Assembly (NCBI GenBank): GCA_021848365.1
Contig: JAJZUS010000001.1
Location: 310,001-374,000 of the forward strand
Source: Actinomycetes bacterium
Lineage (GTDB): Bacteria; Actinomycetota; Acidimicrobiia; Acidimicrobiales; RAAP-2
Direction: 5' to 3'
Length of the DNA: 64,000 nucleotides
A model generated the notes under the pieces. That model was not told the origin of the DNA, made no database searches, and saw only the letters and a program-made list of their open reading frames with translations. The translations under genes were made by a program, and so were the position numbers. Each line of letters begins with the position of its first letter. Position 1 is the first letter of the stretch. Shown piece after piece: positions 1-8,007 of this stretch.

Positions 1-9
1 GAGAGCAGC

Positions 10-948
10 GTGACCGAGATGAGTCAGAGCGAGGCGTACGAGGCGGCCCGGGCCCACCACGTGGCCCTGCTCGCTGGCCTGAACGAGCGGGTGGAGCACC
101 TGCGACGCGCCGTGAGTGCGGCGGCGGGGTGGGAACCCCAGGTCGGCGCCCTTGTCGCGTACCTCGCCGACGAGGTCCTGCCCCACGCGGCCGCGGAGGA
201 GCGGGTGCTCTACCCGCTCGCCGCGCGGAGCGCGGATCTCGACGCCCCGGTCGGCGAGCTCATCGCCGAGCATCGGAGCCTCGAGGCGAGCGCGGGCGAC
301 CTGACCCGAGTGAGCACCGGGGTCGACGCCCTGCGCGCGGCCGACGAGATCTCGATCGTCTTCGCGTCCCACGTCGCCCGGGAGAACGATCTCGTCCTTC
401 CGGTGCTCCTCGCGGATTCCGAGGTCGACATCGCCGAGGCTCTCGCGTCGATGGGCGACGTCCTCGATGACCTCGCCCGACGCCCGTCGCGCGGAGCGGT
501 CGCCGAGGAAGTGGAGGAGGCGTTGATGTCGCTCGTCCTCGCCACCGCGGACGAGCTCTCCCGCTCCGGACAGGCCGAGTGGGCGTGTCGCCTCGCGGCG
601 CGGGCGTGGGGCCTCGTGCGAGCCGAGCGCCCGGACCTCGCGCGTCAGGTCACCGCCCGGCTGCACGTCCTCTCCCGTCGCGCCACGACGGCGCCGGTGC
701 ATCTGACGAGCGCACCGGGACGAGGGCGCGACGAGGAGCTCGACGTGCGATCTCTCGCTCCCGCCGAGCGTCACGAGGCGATCTTCGCCGCCTTCGCGGC
801 CCTCGCGCCCGGGACGTCGTTCGTCCTCGTCAACGATCACGATCCCAAGCCGCTGCGCTATCAGTTCGACGCGGAGCACGAGGGGACCTTCACCTGGGAC
901 TACCTGGTCGCCGGGCCGCGCGAGTGGCGCGTGCGCATCGGGCGCTAG
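10..948 (+). CDS. hemerythrin-like / DUF2249 two-domain protein
   Basis: 312 residues from a GTG start. The first ~150 residues form a hemerythrin-like four-helix bundle: paired AHH near the N-terminus, HAAAEE (HxxxE), EHRSLE and SHVAREN (HxxxE) supply the usual di-iron ligands. The last ~70 residues (from LDVRSLAPAERH to the end, with NDHDPKPLRYQF) match the DUF2249 domain. Proteins joining these domains are thought to sense or handle O2, NO or iron; the exact role is unknown. It is probably soluble, since no signal peptide or membrane segment is seen. The upstream context is cut by the window start, so an operon partner could be missing. Confidence 0.85.
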   Translation: MTEMSQSEAYEAARAHHVALLAGLNERVEHLRRAVSAAAGWEPQVGALVAYLADEVLPHAAAEERVLYPLAARSADLDAPVGELIAEHRSLEASAGDLTRVSTGVDALRAADEISIVFASHVARENDLVLPVLLADSEVDIAEALASMGDVLDDLARRPSRGAVAEEVEEALMSLVLATADELSRSGQAEWACRLAARAWGLVRAERPDLARQVTARLHVLSRRATTAPVHLTSAPGRGRDEELDVRSLAPAERHEAIFAAFAALAPGTSFVLVNDHDPKPLRYQFDAEHEGTFTWDYLVAGPREWRVRIGR

Positions 949-981
949 GCGGCGTCGCGTCGCGTCGGGCGACGGGCCTCC

Positions 982-1317
982 CTAGTCTCTCGCCGTCGGG
1001 GCGATCGCCCTGCGGCAGGCGCGCGCCCAGAGCACGGCCGCGAGATCGGCCAGGGTCGCGACGGCGCCAACCCAGGCCCAGGGGCTGGCGGCCGCGGCGA
1101 GGGCCACGGTGATCACACCCAGCTCCAGGGAGATGATCCCCACCATGACCAGCGCGTAGGGCCCGTACTCGCGAGCGGCTCGGAGAACCCGGTCCGAGGG
1201 GTCGCCCCGTCGCGTCCAGAAGGCGCGCAGCACCCGGCGCTTCTCCGCGAACGAGCAGCTCCGGTAGGTCTCGAGGGCCACGGCGTCAGCGTACTGATGG
1301 CGTCTCGTCGACCTCAC
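982..1317 (-). CDS. small two-TM membrane protein, unknown function
   Basis: 111 residues from a GTG start. A basic N-terminal half (about residues 1-45, rich in Arg) is followed by two hydrophobic stretches around residues 52-72 and 77-95, then an Arg-rich tail. This predicts a small inner-membrane hairpin protein. No family is recognised. It converges on the hemerythrin gene and diverges from the secreted protein at 1368. Frame and membrane pattern support it, but a real function cannot be assigned. Confidence 0.6.
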   Translation of the reverse strand: MRSTRRHQYADAVALETYRSCSFAEKRRVLRAFWTRRGDPSDRVLRAAREYGPYALVMVGIISLELGVITVALAAAASPWAWVGAVATLADLAAVLWARACRRAIAPTARD

Positions 1318-1367
1318 GGCGCGGGCGACGATGGGGGAGAATCGCGTCGGAGGGTGGGGAGGTCATC

Positions 1368-2198
1368 GTGGTGCGATCACGCCGGGGTCGGTGGTCCGTC
1401 GCGATGGTGGTGCTCGCCCTCGCCCTCGCCGCGCTCGTCGTCCCCCGTGGCCCGACGGCCGAGGCGGCCGTCGCGGCCTGCCCGGCACCGGCGCTGCGAC
1501 TCGTGGTCGGCACCGCCGCCGCGGCCTACGGGCCGGGCGTGCGGATCGTGATCAGCGCTCGCGCGACGAACGTCTCGGCGACGCCGTGCGGCCTCGCCGT
1601 TGGCGCGACCGCACCGTCCATCCAGATCGTCGGCCCGACCGGGCGGGTCGTCTGGCGAGACTGCTGGGCCGCCGGTTCGCCGCAGCCGTGCCCGACCGTG
1701 TTGGTCGAGCGCGTGCTGCGCCCGGGCGCGTCCCTCGCCGCTCACGCCACGTGGGACCAGCTGACCGGTCCCGCGACGCGGGCCGCCGCGGGACCGTATC
1801 GCGTGTCGATGCGCTGGGGCCCCGGGGCCCCCGCGACGACGACCGTCCGGCTCGTCGCCGCGTCGACGCGGTCCCTCCGACTCGGACTCGCCGACGGCGG
1901 CGGCTGGTACGCACTCGTCGTGGGCGGGCGCCTCGCGGTGACCCTCGGCGGCTCCGCCCCCTATCGCTGGACGGTGCCGGTGTCGTCGCGTCCCGACCTC
2001 CTCGGTGCCCTGACGAGCTCCTCCGGTTCGACGGCGACCGGCACCTTCCTCGCGCGATCACCGGGAACGGCGATCGTGACGGCGACGGGGACGCCGACCT
2101 GCTACCCGCAGTGTCTCCTCCCGAGTCGGCTCTTCCGAGTCACCGTGACGGTGGTGCGCCCGGTGGCCCCCCTCGTCGCGCCCTCCTTCGAGGGTTAG
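1368..2198 (+). CDS. secreted protein with BsuPI-like and Ig-like regions
   Basis: 276 residues. GTG start chosen because GGGGAGG lies five bases upstream. A Sec signal peptide (basic MVRSRRGRW, hydrophobic run, cleavage near TAEAA) is followed by a beta-rich region with the layout of BsuPI-type domains (RATNVSATPC, then GRVVWRDCW, then a late GPYRVSMRW strand). A C-terminal region (VVGGRLAVTL, then GTAIVTATGTPTC) resembles small Ig-like or inhibitor domains. Six cysteines suggest extracellular disulfides. A role as a cell-surface binding or inhibitor protein is inferred only. Confidence 0.7.
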   Translation: MVRSRRGRWSVAMVVLALALAALVVPRGPTAEAAVAACPAPALRLVVGTAAAAYGPGVRIVISARATNVSATPCGLAVGATAPSIQIVGPTGRVVWRDCWAAGSPQPCPTVLVERVLRPGASLAAHATWDQLTGPATRAAAGPYRVSMRWGPGAPATTTVRLVAASTRSLRLGLADGGGWYALVVGGRLAVTLGGSAPYRWTVPVSSRPDLLGALTSSSGSTATGTFLARSPGTAIVTATGTPTCYPQCLLPSRLFRVTVTVVRPVAPLVAPSFEG

Positions 2199-2214
2199 CC
2201 AGCGCGCTCGCGGC

Positions 2215-3042
2215 TCACGTCGCCAGGTCGCGCCGGTCGTAGGCCCAGATCGCCCAGAGGAGGAAGAGCCCGGTGACCACGGCGACGAGGGCGAGGCGCT
2301 CGACGTGGAAGCCTGTCCCGAGGGGGTCGATCCCCATGGTGTGCTGCCAGAGGGAGAGGTTGCGCACGGGCCGGAGCCACGAGACGAGCGTCGCGAGCGT
2401 CGCCACGAGGTACGAGGCGAGGACGAGCGAGGTCGTGACGCCGCGGGCGAGGCCGCGCCGCCCCGTCGCCGCCCCGACCGCGAGACCGAGCGTGCCGAAG
2501 GCGAGGGCGAAGAGCCAGGAGCCCACGATCGCCGCGGAGAGGCCTCTCCATCCCACGTGCAGCTCGAAGAGTGGGCCGATCACCCCGAGGATGATCTCCA
2601 TGGCGACGGCCAGCGCTGTCACGCCGATGAGGAGGGAGAGCCACTTGTCGCGCACCACGCGCGCTCGCGAGACCGGCGCGGCGAGTAGCAGGTCGACCGT
2701 GCGGCGCTCCTCCTCCCCGGCGACGAGGTCCGATCCCCACAGCACGGCGAAGAGCGTGAGCAGGAGGGGCAGGACGAACGAGAAGACCTCGGTGCGCAGG
2801 TAGCCGGCGCCCGTCGTGTAGTCGTCCAGCTGGAAGATCTTGCGCAGCGGCTCCGGGTAGGCGTTGATGAGGTCGCTGAAGCTCGCGTTGCCGTGGATCG
2901 TCGGGTAGACGGCCAGCATCACCAGGCAGAAGAGGACGAGTCCGCTGGCCCAGCCGACCAGGCCGCTGCGCTGCTCGCGCAGGGCCCGCGCGGTGATCGT
3001 GCGGACGCGGGACTCGCTGAGGGGGCTAACGGGACGGGTCAT
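2215..3042 (-). CDS. ABC-2 type export permease
   Basis: 275 residues, about six membrane helices: an N-terminal helix after RSGLVGWASG, a large extracytoplasmic loop (YPTIHGNASFSD region), then the conserved GSDLVAGEEERRTVDLLLAAPVS segment typical of ABC-2 permeases just before helix 3. ATG at 3042 was chosen over more distant upstream codons because it gives the usual short N-terminus and a 17-bp overlap with the upstream ATPase gene. It forms a two-gene exporter with the ATPase at 3026-3967. Substrate unknown; drug, lipid or polymer export are all possible. Confidence 0.85.
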   Translation of the reverse strand: MTRPVSPLSESRVRTITARALREQRSGLVGWASGLVLFCLVMLAVYPTIHGNASFSDLINAYPEPLRKIFQLDDYTTGAGYLRTEVFSFVLPLLLTLFAVLWGSDLVAGEEERRTVDLLLAAPVSRARVVRDKWLSLLIGVTALAVAMEIILGVIGPLFELHVGWRGLSAAIVGSWLFALAFGTLGLAVGAATGRRGLARGVTTSLVLASYLVATLATLVSWLRPVRNLSLWQHTMGIDPLGTGFHVERLALVAVVTGLFLLWAIWAYDRRDLAT

Positions 3043-3967
3043 GGTCGTAGAAGGCGAGGAAGAGCTCCTCGAGGGTGGGCTCACGCACCGAGAGGTCCGT
3101 CATGTCGGAGGCCGCGATGGCGCCGACCGCACCGCGCAGGTCACCGGCGACCTCGAGGTGGGCCTCGTGGCCGCTCACGACGCACCGCTGCACGCCGGGG
3201 AGTCGGAGCAGGGCCTCGCGATCGGGCTCGTGGTCGTAGCGCACGTCGATCAGGTGGGCGGCCCGCTGGCGGAGGTCGGCGACGCGCTCGACCGTCGCCA
3301 GCGCGCCCGCTCGGATGAGGCCGATCCGATCCGCCACCTCCGCCACCTCGGAGAGGATGTGGGAGGAGAGGAGGACGGTGCGCCCCTCCTTCGCCGCCGC
3401 CCGCAGCAGCTCGTGGACCTGGCGCTGGATCAGCGGGTCGAGTCCGGACGTCGGCTCGTCGAGGACCAGCAGGTCGGGCCGTCCCATGAGCGCGGCCACG
3501 ATGCCCACCTTCTGACGGTTCCCGCGCGAGAGGGTGCGGATGGGACGTTGCAGGTCGAGCGCGAGCCGATCGGCGAGATCGAGGACCTCGGTCCACGTCA
3601 CGTCACCACGCAGGTGCGCGAGGTGCCCGAGCACGTCGCGTGCGCTGAGGCGCTCGTAGAGTGCGAGGTCGCCGGGCAGATAGCCCACGCGCCGGCGGAT
3701 GGCCACGCTGTCGCGGCGCACGTCGAGCCCGAAGACGTGGATGCTCCCCTGAGAGGGGCGAATGAGGTCGAGCAGCAGCCGGATCGTCGTGGTCTTGCCC
3801 GCGCCGTTCGGTCCGAGGAATCCGAAGATCTCGCCCGGATCGATCGTGAGCGTCAGGTCGCGGACGCCGCCACCACCCCGGTAGAGCTTGGTGACCCCCT
3901 CGAGCCGCACGACCGGTTCGTGGGTGGGGGCACTCGACTGCTGGGGGGCCGTCTGGAGCATGCGCAC
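3026..3967 (-). CDS. ABC exporter ATP-binding protein
   Basis: 313 residues. Walker A is GPNGAGKTT, the signature is LSRGNRQKVG (degenerate, as in the CcmA/YxlF-like DRA class), Walker B is LLVLDEPTSGLDP and the switch histidine is in LLSSHIL. The C-terminal ~90 residues form the extra regulatory domain common in ABC-2 exporter ATPases. It is translationally coupled to the permease by a 17-bp overlap. Two Met codons (residues 1 and 3) are possible starts. It should energise export by the neighbouring permease. Confidence 0.9.
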   Translation of the reverse strand: MRMLQTAPQQSSAPTHEPVVRLEGVTKLYRGGGGVRDLTLTIDPGEIFGFLGPNGAGKTTTIRLLLDLIRPSQGSIHVFGLDVRRDSVAIRRRVGYLPGDLALYERLSARDVLGHLAHLRGDVTWTEVLDLADRLALDLQRPIRTLSRGNRQKVGIVAALMGRPDLLVLDEPTSGLDPLIQRQVHELLRAAAKEGRTVLLSSHILSEVAEVADRIGLIRAGALATVERVADLRQRAAHLIDVRYDHEPDREALLRLPGVQRCVVSGHEAHLEVAGDLRGAVGAIAASDMTDLSVREPTLEELFLAFYDHDPSR

Positions 3968-4022
3968 CTCGACGTTGGGGGCTCGATCCGACCCTATCGC
4001 CGTGTCGGTGAGCCCGTCGAGG

Positions 4023-4955
4023 TCAACCGAGATCGGATCCGTCGCTCGCGGGTCGTCGCTCGAGGAACTCGGGACCCGTGCGGAACACGTCGGCGAGGTC
4101 GCGCAGGAAGTGGGCGAGGGGGCTGGTGCGACGCCAGTACATGGCGATCTCGCGCTGCGGCGCCGGGGGGCTGAAGGGTCGCAGGACGATGCCGGGCGCC
4201 GGGGTCACCGGGGGCTCGACCGAGAGTCGGGGCAGGAGGGTCATCCCGACTCCGGCCGCGACCATCTGGCGCAACGTCTCGAGGCTCGTCGCGCGAAAGC
4301 CCCGACGCTCGCTCGCGCCCGAGGTGGCGCAGACCGACAGGGCCTGATCGCGCAGGCAGTGGCCCTCGTCGAGCAGCAGGAGGTCCGTGTCGGCGAGGAC
4401 CGAGACGTCGACCGGTCCCGACTCGCGCGCGAGGTCGTGACCGACGGGCACCGCGAGGACGAACTCCTCGGCGAAGAGCACCTCCTCGTGCAGCGCGTCG
4501 TCGCGCTGGGGGCGAGCGAGGAGGGCCGCGTCGAGGCGACCGTCGCGCAGCTGCTCGAGCAGCGTGGCGCTCTTCTCCTCGACGAGCAGGAGCTCCAGTC
4601 GCGGGAAGCGGTCGTGGAGGTCCCCGACGACGTGGGGCAGCAGGTACGGGGCGAGGGTGGGGAAGAGGCCGACCCTCACGGTGCCCGACGACGGGTCCCG
4701 CGCCGCTCGCGCGAGCTCGGCGATGTCGCCGACCTCGTGGAGGGCGCCGCGGGCCCGTTCGGCGATCAGCCGGCCCACGGGGGTCAGCGTGGCGCGTCGG
4801 GGGGTGCGCTCGATGAGGCTGACGCCGAGCTCGGCCTCCAGCTTGCGCAGCTGGGTCGAGAGGGTCGGCTGGGAGACGTGGCACACCTCGGCCGCTCGAC
4901 CGAAGTGGCCGAGGTCACCCACGGCCACCAGGTACTCGAGCTCGCGCAGGTTCAC
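4023..4955 (-). CDS. oxyR: OxyR peroxide-sensing LysR-type regulator
   Basis: 310 residues from a GTG start. LysR helix-turn-helix at residues ~1-60 (GHFGRAAEVCHVSQPTLSTQ), effector domain after that. The redox switch is intact: C200 and C209 within GHCLRDQALSVC, matching the paired cysteines of E. coli OxyR, so this is a true H2O2 sensor and not a generic LysR protein. It lies 8 bp after ahpF on the same strand, as the last gene of ahpC-ahpF-oxyR, which implies that it is induced together with its own targets. Confidence 0.95.
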   Translation of the reverse strand: MNLRELEYLVAVGDLGHFGRAAEVCHVSQPTLSTQLRKLEAELGVSLIERTPRRATLTPVGRLIAERARGALHEVGDIAELARAARDPSSGTVRVGLFPTLAPYLLPHVVGDLHDRFPRLELLLVEEKSATLLEQLRDGRLDAALLARPQRDDALHEEVLFAEEFVLAVPVGHDLARESGPVDVSVLADTDLLLLDEGHCLRDQALSVCATSGASERRGFRATSLETLRQMVAAGVGMTLLPRLSVEPPVTPAPGIVLRPFSPPAPQREIAMYWRRTSPLAHFLRDLADVFRTGPEFLERRPASDGSDLG

Positions 4956-4963
4956 GGGACCGC

Positions 4964-6553
4964 CTAGCGGGCGCCGGCGAGGGCGTCGTCCTCCGCGGGG
5001 GCCGAGCTGCGGATGAGGTAGTCGAAGGCCGAGAGGGCGGCCGTCGACCCGGCCCCCAGCGCCACCACGATCTGCTTGAAGGGCACGGTGGTGCAGTCAC
5101 CCGCACCGAAGACCCCCGGGGCGGACGTGGCGCCGCGCTCGTCGATCGTCAGCTCCCCGCGGGGGGTGAGCTCCAGGGATCCTCCGAGCCACTCGGTGTT
5201 GGGAACGAGGCCGATCTGGACGAAGACCCCTTCGACGTCGAGTCGGTTCGTGGTCTCCTCGCCCCGGGTGCGGTACTCGAGACCGGTCATCGCCGTCTCA
5301 CCGAGGACGCGCGTCGTCTCGGCGCGCAGCAGCACGTCGACGTTGGGCAGGCTCCGCAGCTTGCGCTGGAGGACCTCATCGGCCCGTAGCTGGTCGTCGA
5401 ACTCCAGCAGCGTGACGTGCGCGACGACGCCGGCGAGGTCGATGGCGGCCTCGACCCCCGAGTTGCCGCCGCCGACGACGGCGACGCGGCGACCCTTGAA
5501 GAGGGGGCCGTCGCAGTGCGGACAGAAGGTGACCCCGCGGTTGAGCAGCTCCTGCTCCCCAGGGACGCCCAGTCGTCGCCACCGCGCCCCCGTCGCCACG
5601 ACGACGCTGCGGGCGCGCAGCCGAGCGCCGACCTCGAGCTCGACTTCGGCGAGTCCGCCGATCTCTGGAGCCGGGGTGAGTCGACGCACGCGCTCGCCGG
5701 TGATGACGTCGACGTCGTAGGCGCGCACGTGGGCCTCGAGGTTCGCCGCGAGCGTCGGACCCGAGGTGGCGACCACCGAGACCAGGTTCTCGATGGCGTC
5801 GGTGTCGAGGACCTGGCCGCCGAGCCGCTCGGCGACGAGGCCGGTGCGCAGTCCCTTGCGAGCGCTGTAGATCGCGGCCGAGGCCCCGGCGGGGCCGGCC
5901 CCGAGGACGAGAACGTCGTAGACGTCGCGACCCTCGAGCTCGGCCGCGCGCTCGGCGCTCGTCGAGGCGCCGAGCTGACGCAGGATCTCGTCGAGGTCCA
6001 TCCGACCCTGGGCGAAGGGCTCGCCGTTCAGGAACACGGTCGGCACCGCCAGCACCTCGCGCGCGGCGACCTCGTCGCGGAAGGCCCCACCGTCGATGGC
6101 GACGTGACGGACGTCCGGGTTGAGGACGCTCAGCGCGTTGAGGGCCTGGACCACGACGGGACAGTTCTGGCAGGACTGGGAGAAGAAGGTCTCGAAGACG
6201 AGCGGCCCCTCGATCCGCTGGGCCGCGGCGACCGTCTCGTCGCTCGCGACCGGTGGATGGCCGCCGACCTGGAGGATGGCGAGGACGAGCGAGGTGAACT
6301 CGTGGCCGAGGGGCAGGCCGGCGAAGCTCACGCGGTCGCCGGCCTCGTCGCTCGTGACCGCGACGCTCGGGCGTCGCGCCTCGACGCCGTCGCGATCGAG
6401 CGTGATGGACGGAGAGATCTCGGCGAGCTCGGCGAGGAGTTCCTCGAGCTGTCGGGAGACGTCGGTGTCGTCGAGGGAGGCGACGAGGCGCACGGGTCGG
6501 GAGATCTTCGCGAAGTGGCTGCGCAACTGGTCGCGCATTCCGGTGTCGAGCAT
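4964..6553 (-). CDS. ahpF: alkyl hydroperoxide reductase flavoprotein AhpF
   Basis: 529 residues (E. coli AhpF has 521). It reduces AhpC with NAD(P)H. N-terminal tandem thioredoxin folds carry the C128-QN-C131 redox pair (SQSCQNCP). The FAD motif [10 protein letters not shown] is near residue 218, the C344-PH-C347 active-site pair is in TFCPHCDG, and the NAD motif GGGNSG follows near residue 361. The ATG at 6553 was chosen because GGAGGAG sits just upstream and the family starts here; upstream in-frame codons run into non-homologous Arg-rich sequence. A strong hairpin separates it from ahpC. Confidence 0.96.
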   Translation of the reverse strand: MLDTGMRDQLRSHFAKISRPVRLVASLDDTDVSRQLEELLAELAEISPSITLDRDGVEARRPSVAVTSDEAGDRVSFAGLPLGHEFTSLVLAILQVGGHPPVASDETVAAAQRIEGPLVFETFFSQSCQNCPVVVQALNALSVLNPDVRHVAIDGGAFRDEVAAREVLAVPTVFLNGEPFAQGRMDLDEILRQLGASTSAERAAELEGRDVYDVLVLGAGPAGASAAIYSARKGLRTGLVAERLGGQVLDTDAIENLVSVVATSGPTLAANLEAHVRAYDVDVITGERVRRLTPAPEIGGLAEVELEVGARLRARSVVVATGARWRRLGVPGEQELLNRGVTFCPHCDGPLFKGRRVAVVGGGNSGVEAAIDLAGVVAHVTLLEFDDQLRADEVLQRKLRSLPNVDVLLRAETTRVLGETAMTGLEYRTRGEETTNRLDVEGVFVQIGLVPNTEWLGGSLELTPRGELTIDERGATSAPGVFGAGDCTTVPFKQIVVALGAGSTAALSAFDYLIRSSAPAEDDALAGAR

Positions 6554-6587
6554 GGCTCCTCCAGTTCGGGGTGGGTGGGGGGACCGG

Positions 6588-6619
6588 CTGCGGCGGCGGG
6601 CGGGGGCCCGCCGCCGCAG
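6588..6619 (-). terminator. GC-rich hairpin between ahpC and ahpF
   Basis: A perfect 14-bp stem (CTGCGGCGGCGGGC at 6588-6601 with its complement at 6606-6619) closed by a GGGG loop starts 6 bp after the ahpC stop codon. No U-tract follows. The likely effects are partial termination or protection of the ahpC mRNA 3' end, giving more AhpC than AhpF; this is inferred from position. Confidence 0.75.
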
Positions 6620-6624
6620 GTCGG

Positions 6625-7188
6625 TCAGATCTTGCCGACGAGCTCCAGCGACGGGGCGAGGGTCGCGGCGCCCTCTTCCCACTTCGCCGGGCAGACCTCG
6701 CCCGGGTGCTGGCGTACGTACTGGGCCGCGTGGATCTTGCGCACGAGCTCGGCCGCGTTGCGACCGATCCCCTCAGCCGTCATCTCCACGACCTGGATCA
6801 CGCCGTCGGGGTCGACGAGGAAGGTCGCCCGGTCCGCCAGCCCCTGACCCTCGCGCATCACGCCGAAGTTGGTGGTGATCTGACCGGTCGGGTCGCCCAC
6901 CATGGGGTAGTCGATCTTCGCGATCGTGTCCGAGGTGTCGTGCCACGCCTTGTGGGTGAAGTGCGTGTCGGTCGAGACGCTGTAGACCTCGACGCCGATG
7001 GACTGCAGCTCCGCGTAGTGGTCCGCGAGGTCACCCAGCTCGGTCGGGCACACGAAGGTGAAGTCGGCCGGGTAGAAGAAGACCACGCTCCACTTGCCGA
7101 TGAGGTCGGCGTCGCTCACGGGGACGAACTCGCCCTTGTGGTAGGCCGTGGCCTCGAATGGGAGGATCTTGGTGTTGATCAGGCTCAT
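6625..7188 (-). CDS. ahpC: alkyl hydroperoxide reductase peroxiredoxin AhpC
   Basis: 187 residues, the usual AhpC/Prx1 length. Peroxidatic C47 lies in FTFVCPTEL and resolving C166 in [10 protein letters not shown], giving a typical 2-Cys peroxiredoxin that reduces H2O2, organic peroxides and peroxynitrite and is recycled by AhpF. ATG start with AAAGGAC upstream. It is the first gene of ahpC-ahpF-oxyR, next to a candidate promoter and OxyR-type half-sites at 7225-7283. Confidence 0.97.
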   Translation of the reverse strand: MSLINTKILPFEATAYHKGEFVPVSDADLIGKWSVVFFYPADFTFVCPTELGDLADHYAELQSIGVEVYSVSTDTHFTHKAWHDTSDTIAKIDYPMVGDPTGQITTNFGVMREGQGLADRATFLVDPDGVIQVVEMTAEGIGRNAAELVRKIHAAQYVRQHPGEVCPAKWEEGAATLAPSLELVGKI

Positions 7189-7224
7189 CTCAGGTCCTTT
7201 GGTCGATGGGGTGGTAAGTTGACG

Positions 7225-7283
7225 ATAGATAGTCTAGATAGAGAAGTCTGGAATTGATATACCCAGTCAATTCATTCTGTCAA
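7225..7283 (-). promoter_or_regulatory. candidate ahpC promoter with repeated ATAG half-sites
   Basis: Reading toward ahpC there is TTGACA (7283-7278), a 16-bp spacer and TATATC (7261-7256). Just downstream are three ATAG tetramers (7225, 7229 and 7238 on the plus strand; CTAT toward ahpC), the half-site of OxyR consensus elements. The patch is AT-rich against its surroundings. The promoter is a motif match; the assignment to OxyR rests on the linked oxyR gene. Confidence 0.5.
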
Positions 7284-7312
7284 TCGTCGTTATCGTTCCC
7301 ATCTACTGACGC

Positions 7313-7354
7313 GGAGCCCGGAGCCCAGAGCCCGGAGCCCGGAGCCCGGAGCCC
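7313..7354. repeat. six tandem copies of a 7-bp unit
   Basis: Six head-to-tail GGAGCCC heptamers fill 42 bp; only the third differs (AGAGCCC). The array lies between the ahpC promoter and the 3' end of the gene at 7367-7996 and is not in a supported reading frame. A 7-bp period favours slippage and length variation. Confidence 0.85.
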
Positions 7355-7366
7355 GGTGGACGGTCG

Positions 7367-7996
7367 CTACGGGGCTGTCGTCCCTGACGCGACGCCCTTG
7401 GCGCTGGCTGCGATCCGAGTCGCGGTGACGACCCCTCCCGATCCGGTCGTGCCGTCGACGAGCACCGTGTCACCCGCGACCAGGCTCGACAGGGCCACCG
7501 ACGAGGTCCGCTCGATCGTGGTCGCCGCCCCCACCTCAACCTTCACGAGTGATCCCGTCGCCGTCGTGACGTACAGGGTGTGTCCGATCACGTCGGTGAC
7601 CGTGCCGGCCGTCGCACCGCCGCTCGCGCCACTGGGGCTCGCGCCGAGCCCGCCCGCGGCCCCGAACCCCGCGGCGTTCCCGAAACCCCCTCGGGCGGCA
7701 CTCGCGAATCGGCTGAACAGCGCCGACGTGGACGTCGACGTGCGCGTGCGTTGCAGATACGAGCCGAGGCCGGCTCCACCCAGGACGAGGAGGAGGGCGA
7801 GCCCGACGAGGGCGGGCCAGGTCACCCGTACGCCTTGACGTGAGTGATGCGACGGCCACTCCACGTCCTCATCACCGAAGAGCAGGTCGAATAGCTCGTC
7901 GGTGTGGGGGTCGACGTCGTCGGAGGCGGGGGGAGCGGTGGCCGGAGCGGGAATGCTCGGACGCGCTGAGCCGTCGGGCGGGGGCAGGGCGGTCAT
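7367..7996 (-). CDS. membrane-anchored protein with DUF5666-like C-terminal domain
   Basis: 209 residues. A Pro/Ala-rich cytosolic N-terminus (~60 residues) is followed by one membrane helix (WPALVGLALLLVLGGAGLGS), a Gly/Ala/Ser-rich linker (~90-125), and a small beta domain from GTVTDVIGHTLYVTTATG to the end. That domain, with DGTTGSGGVVTATRI, resembles the OB-like DUF5666 fold. The C-terminal domain should be extracytoplasmic. It is the last gene of the MacAB-like operon, 11 bp after the permease; an accessory role in export is inferred from context only. Confidence 0.7.
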   Translation of the reverse strand: MTALPPPDGSARPSIPAPATAPPASDDVDPHTDELFDLLFGDEDVEWPSHHSRQGVRVTWPALVGLALLLVLGGAGLGSYLQRTRTSTSTSALFSRFASAARGGFGNAAGFGAAGGLGASPSGASGGATAGTVTDVIGHTLYVTTATGSLVKVEVGAATTIERTSSVALSSLVAGDTVLVDGTTGSGGVVTATRIAASAKGVASGTTAP

Positions 7997-8007
7997 GTCG
8001 GATCACC

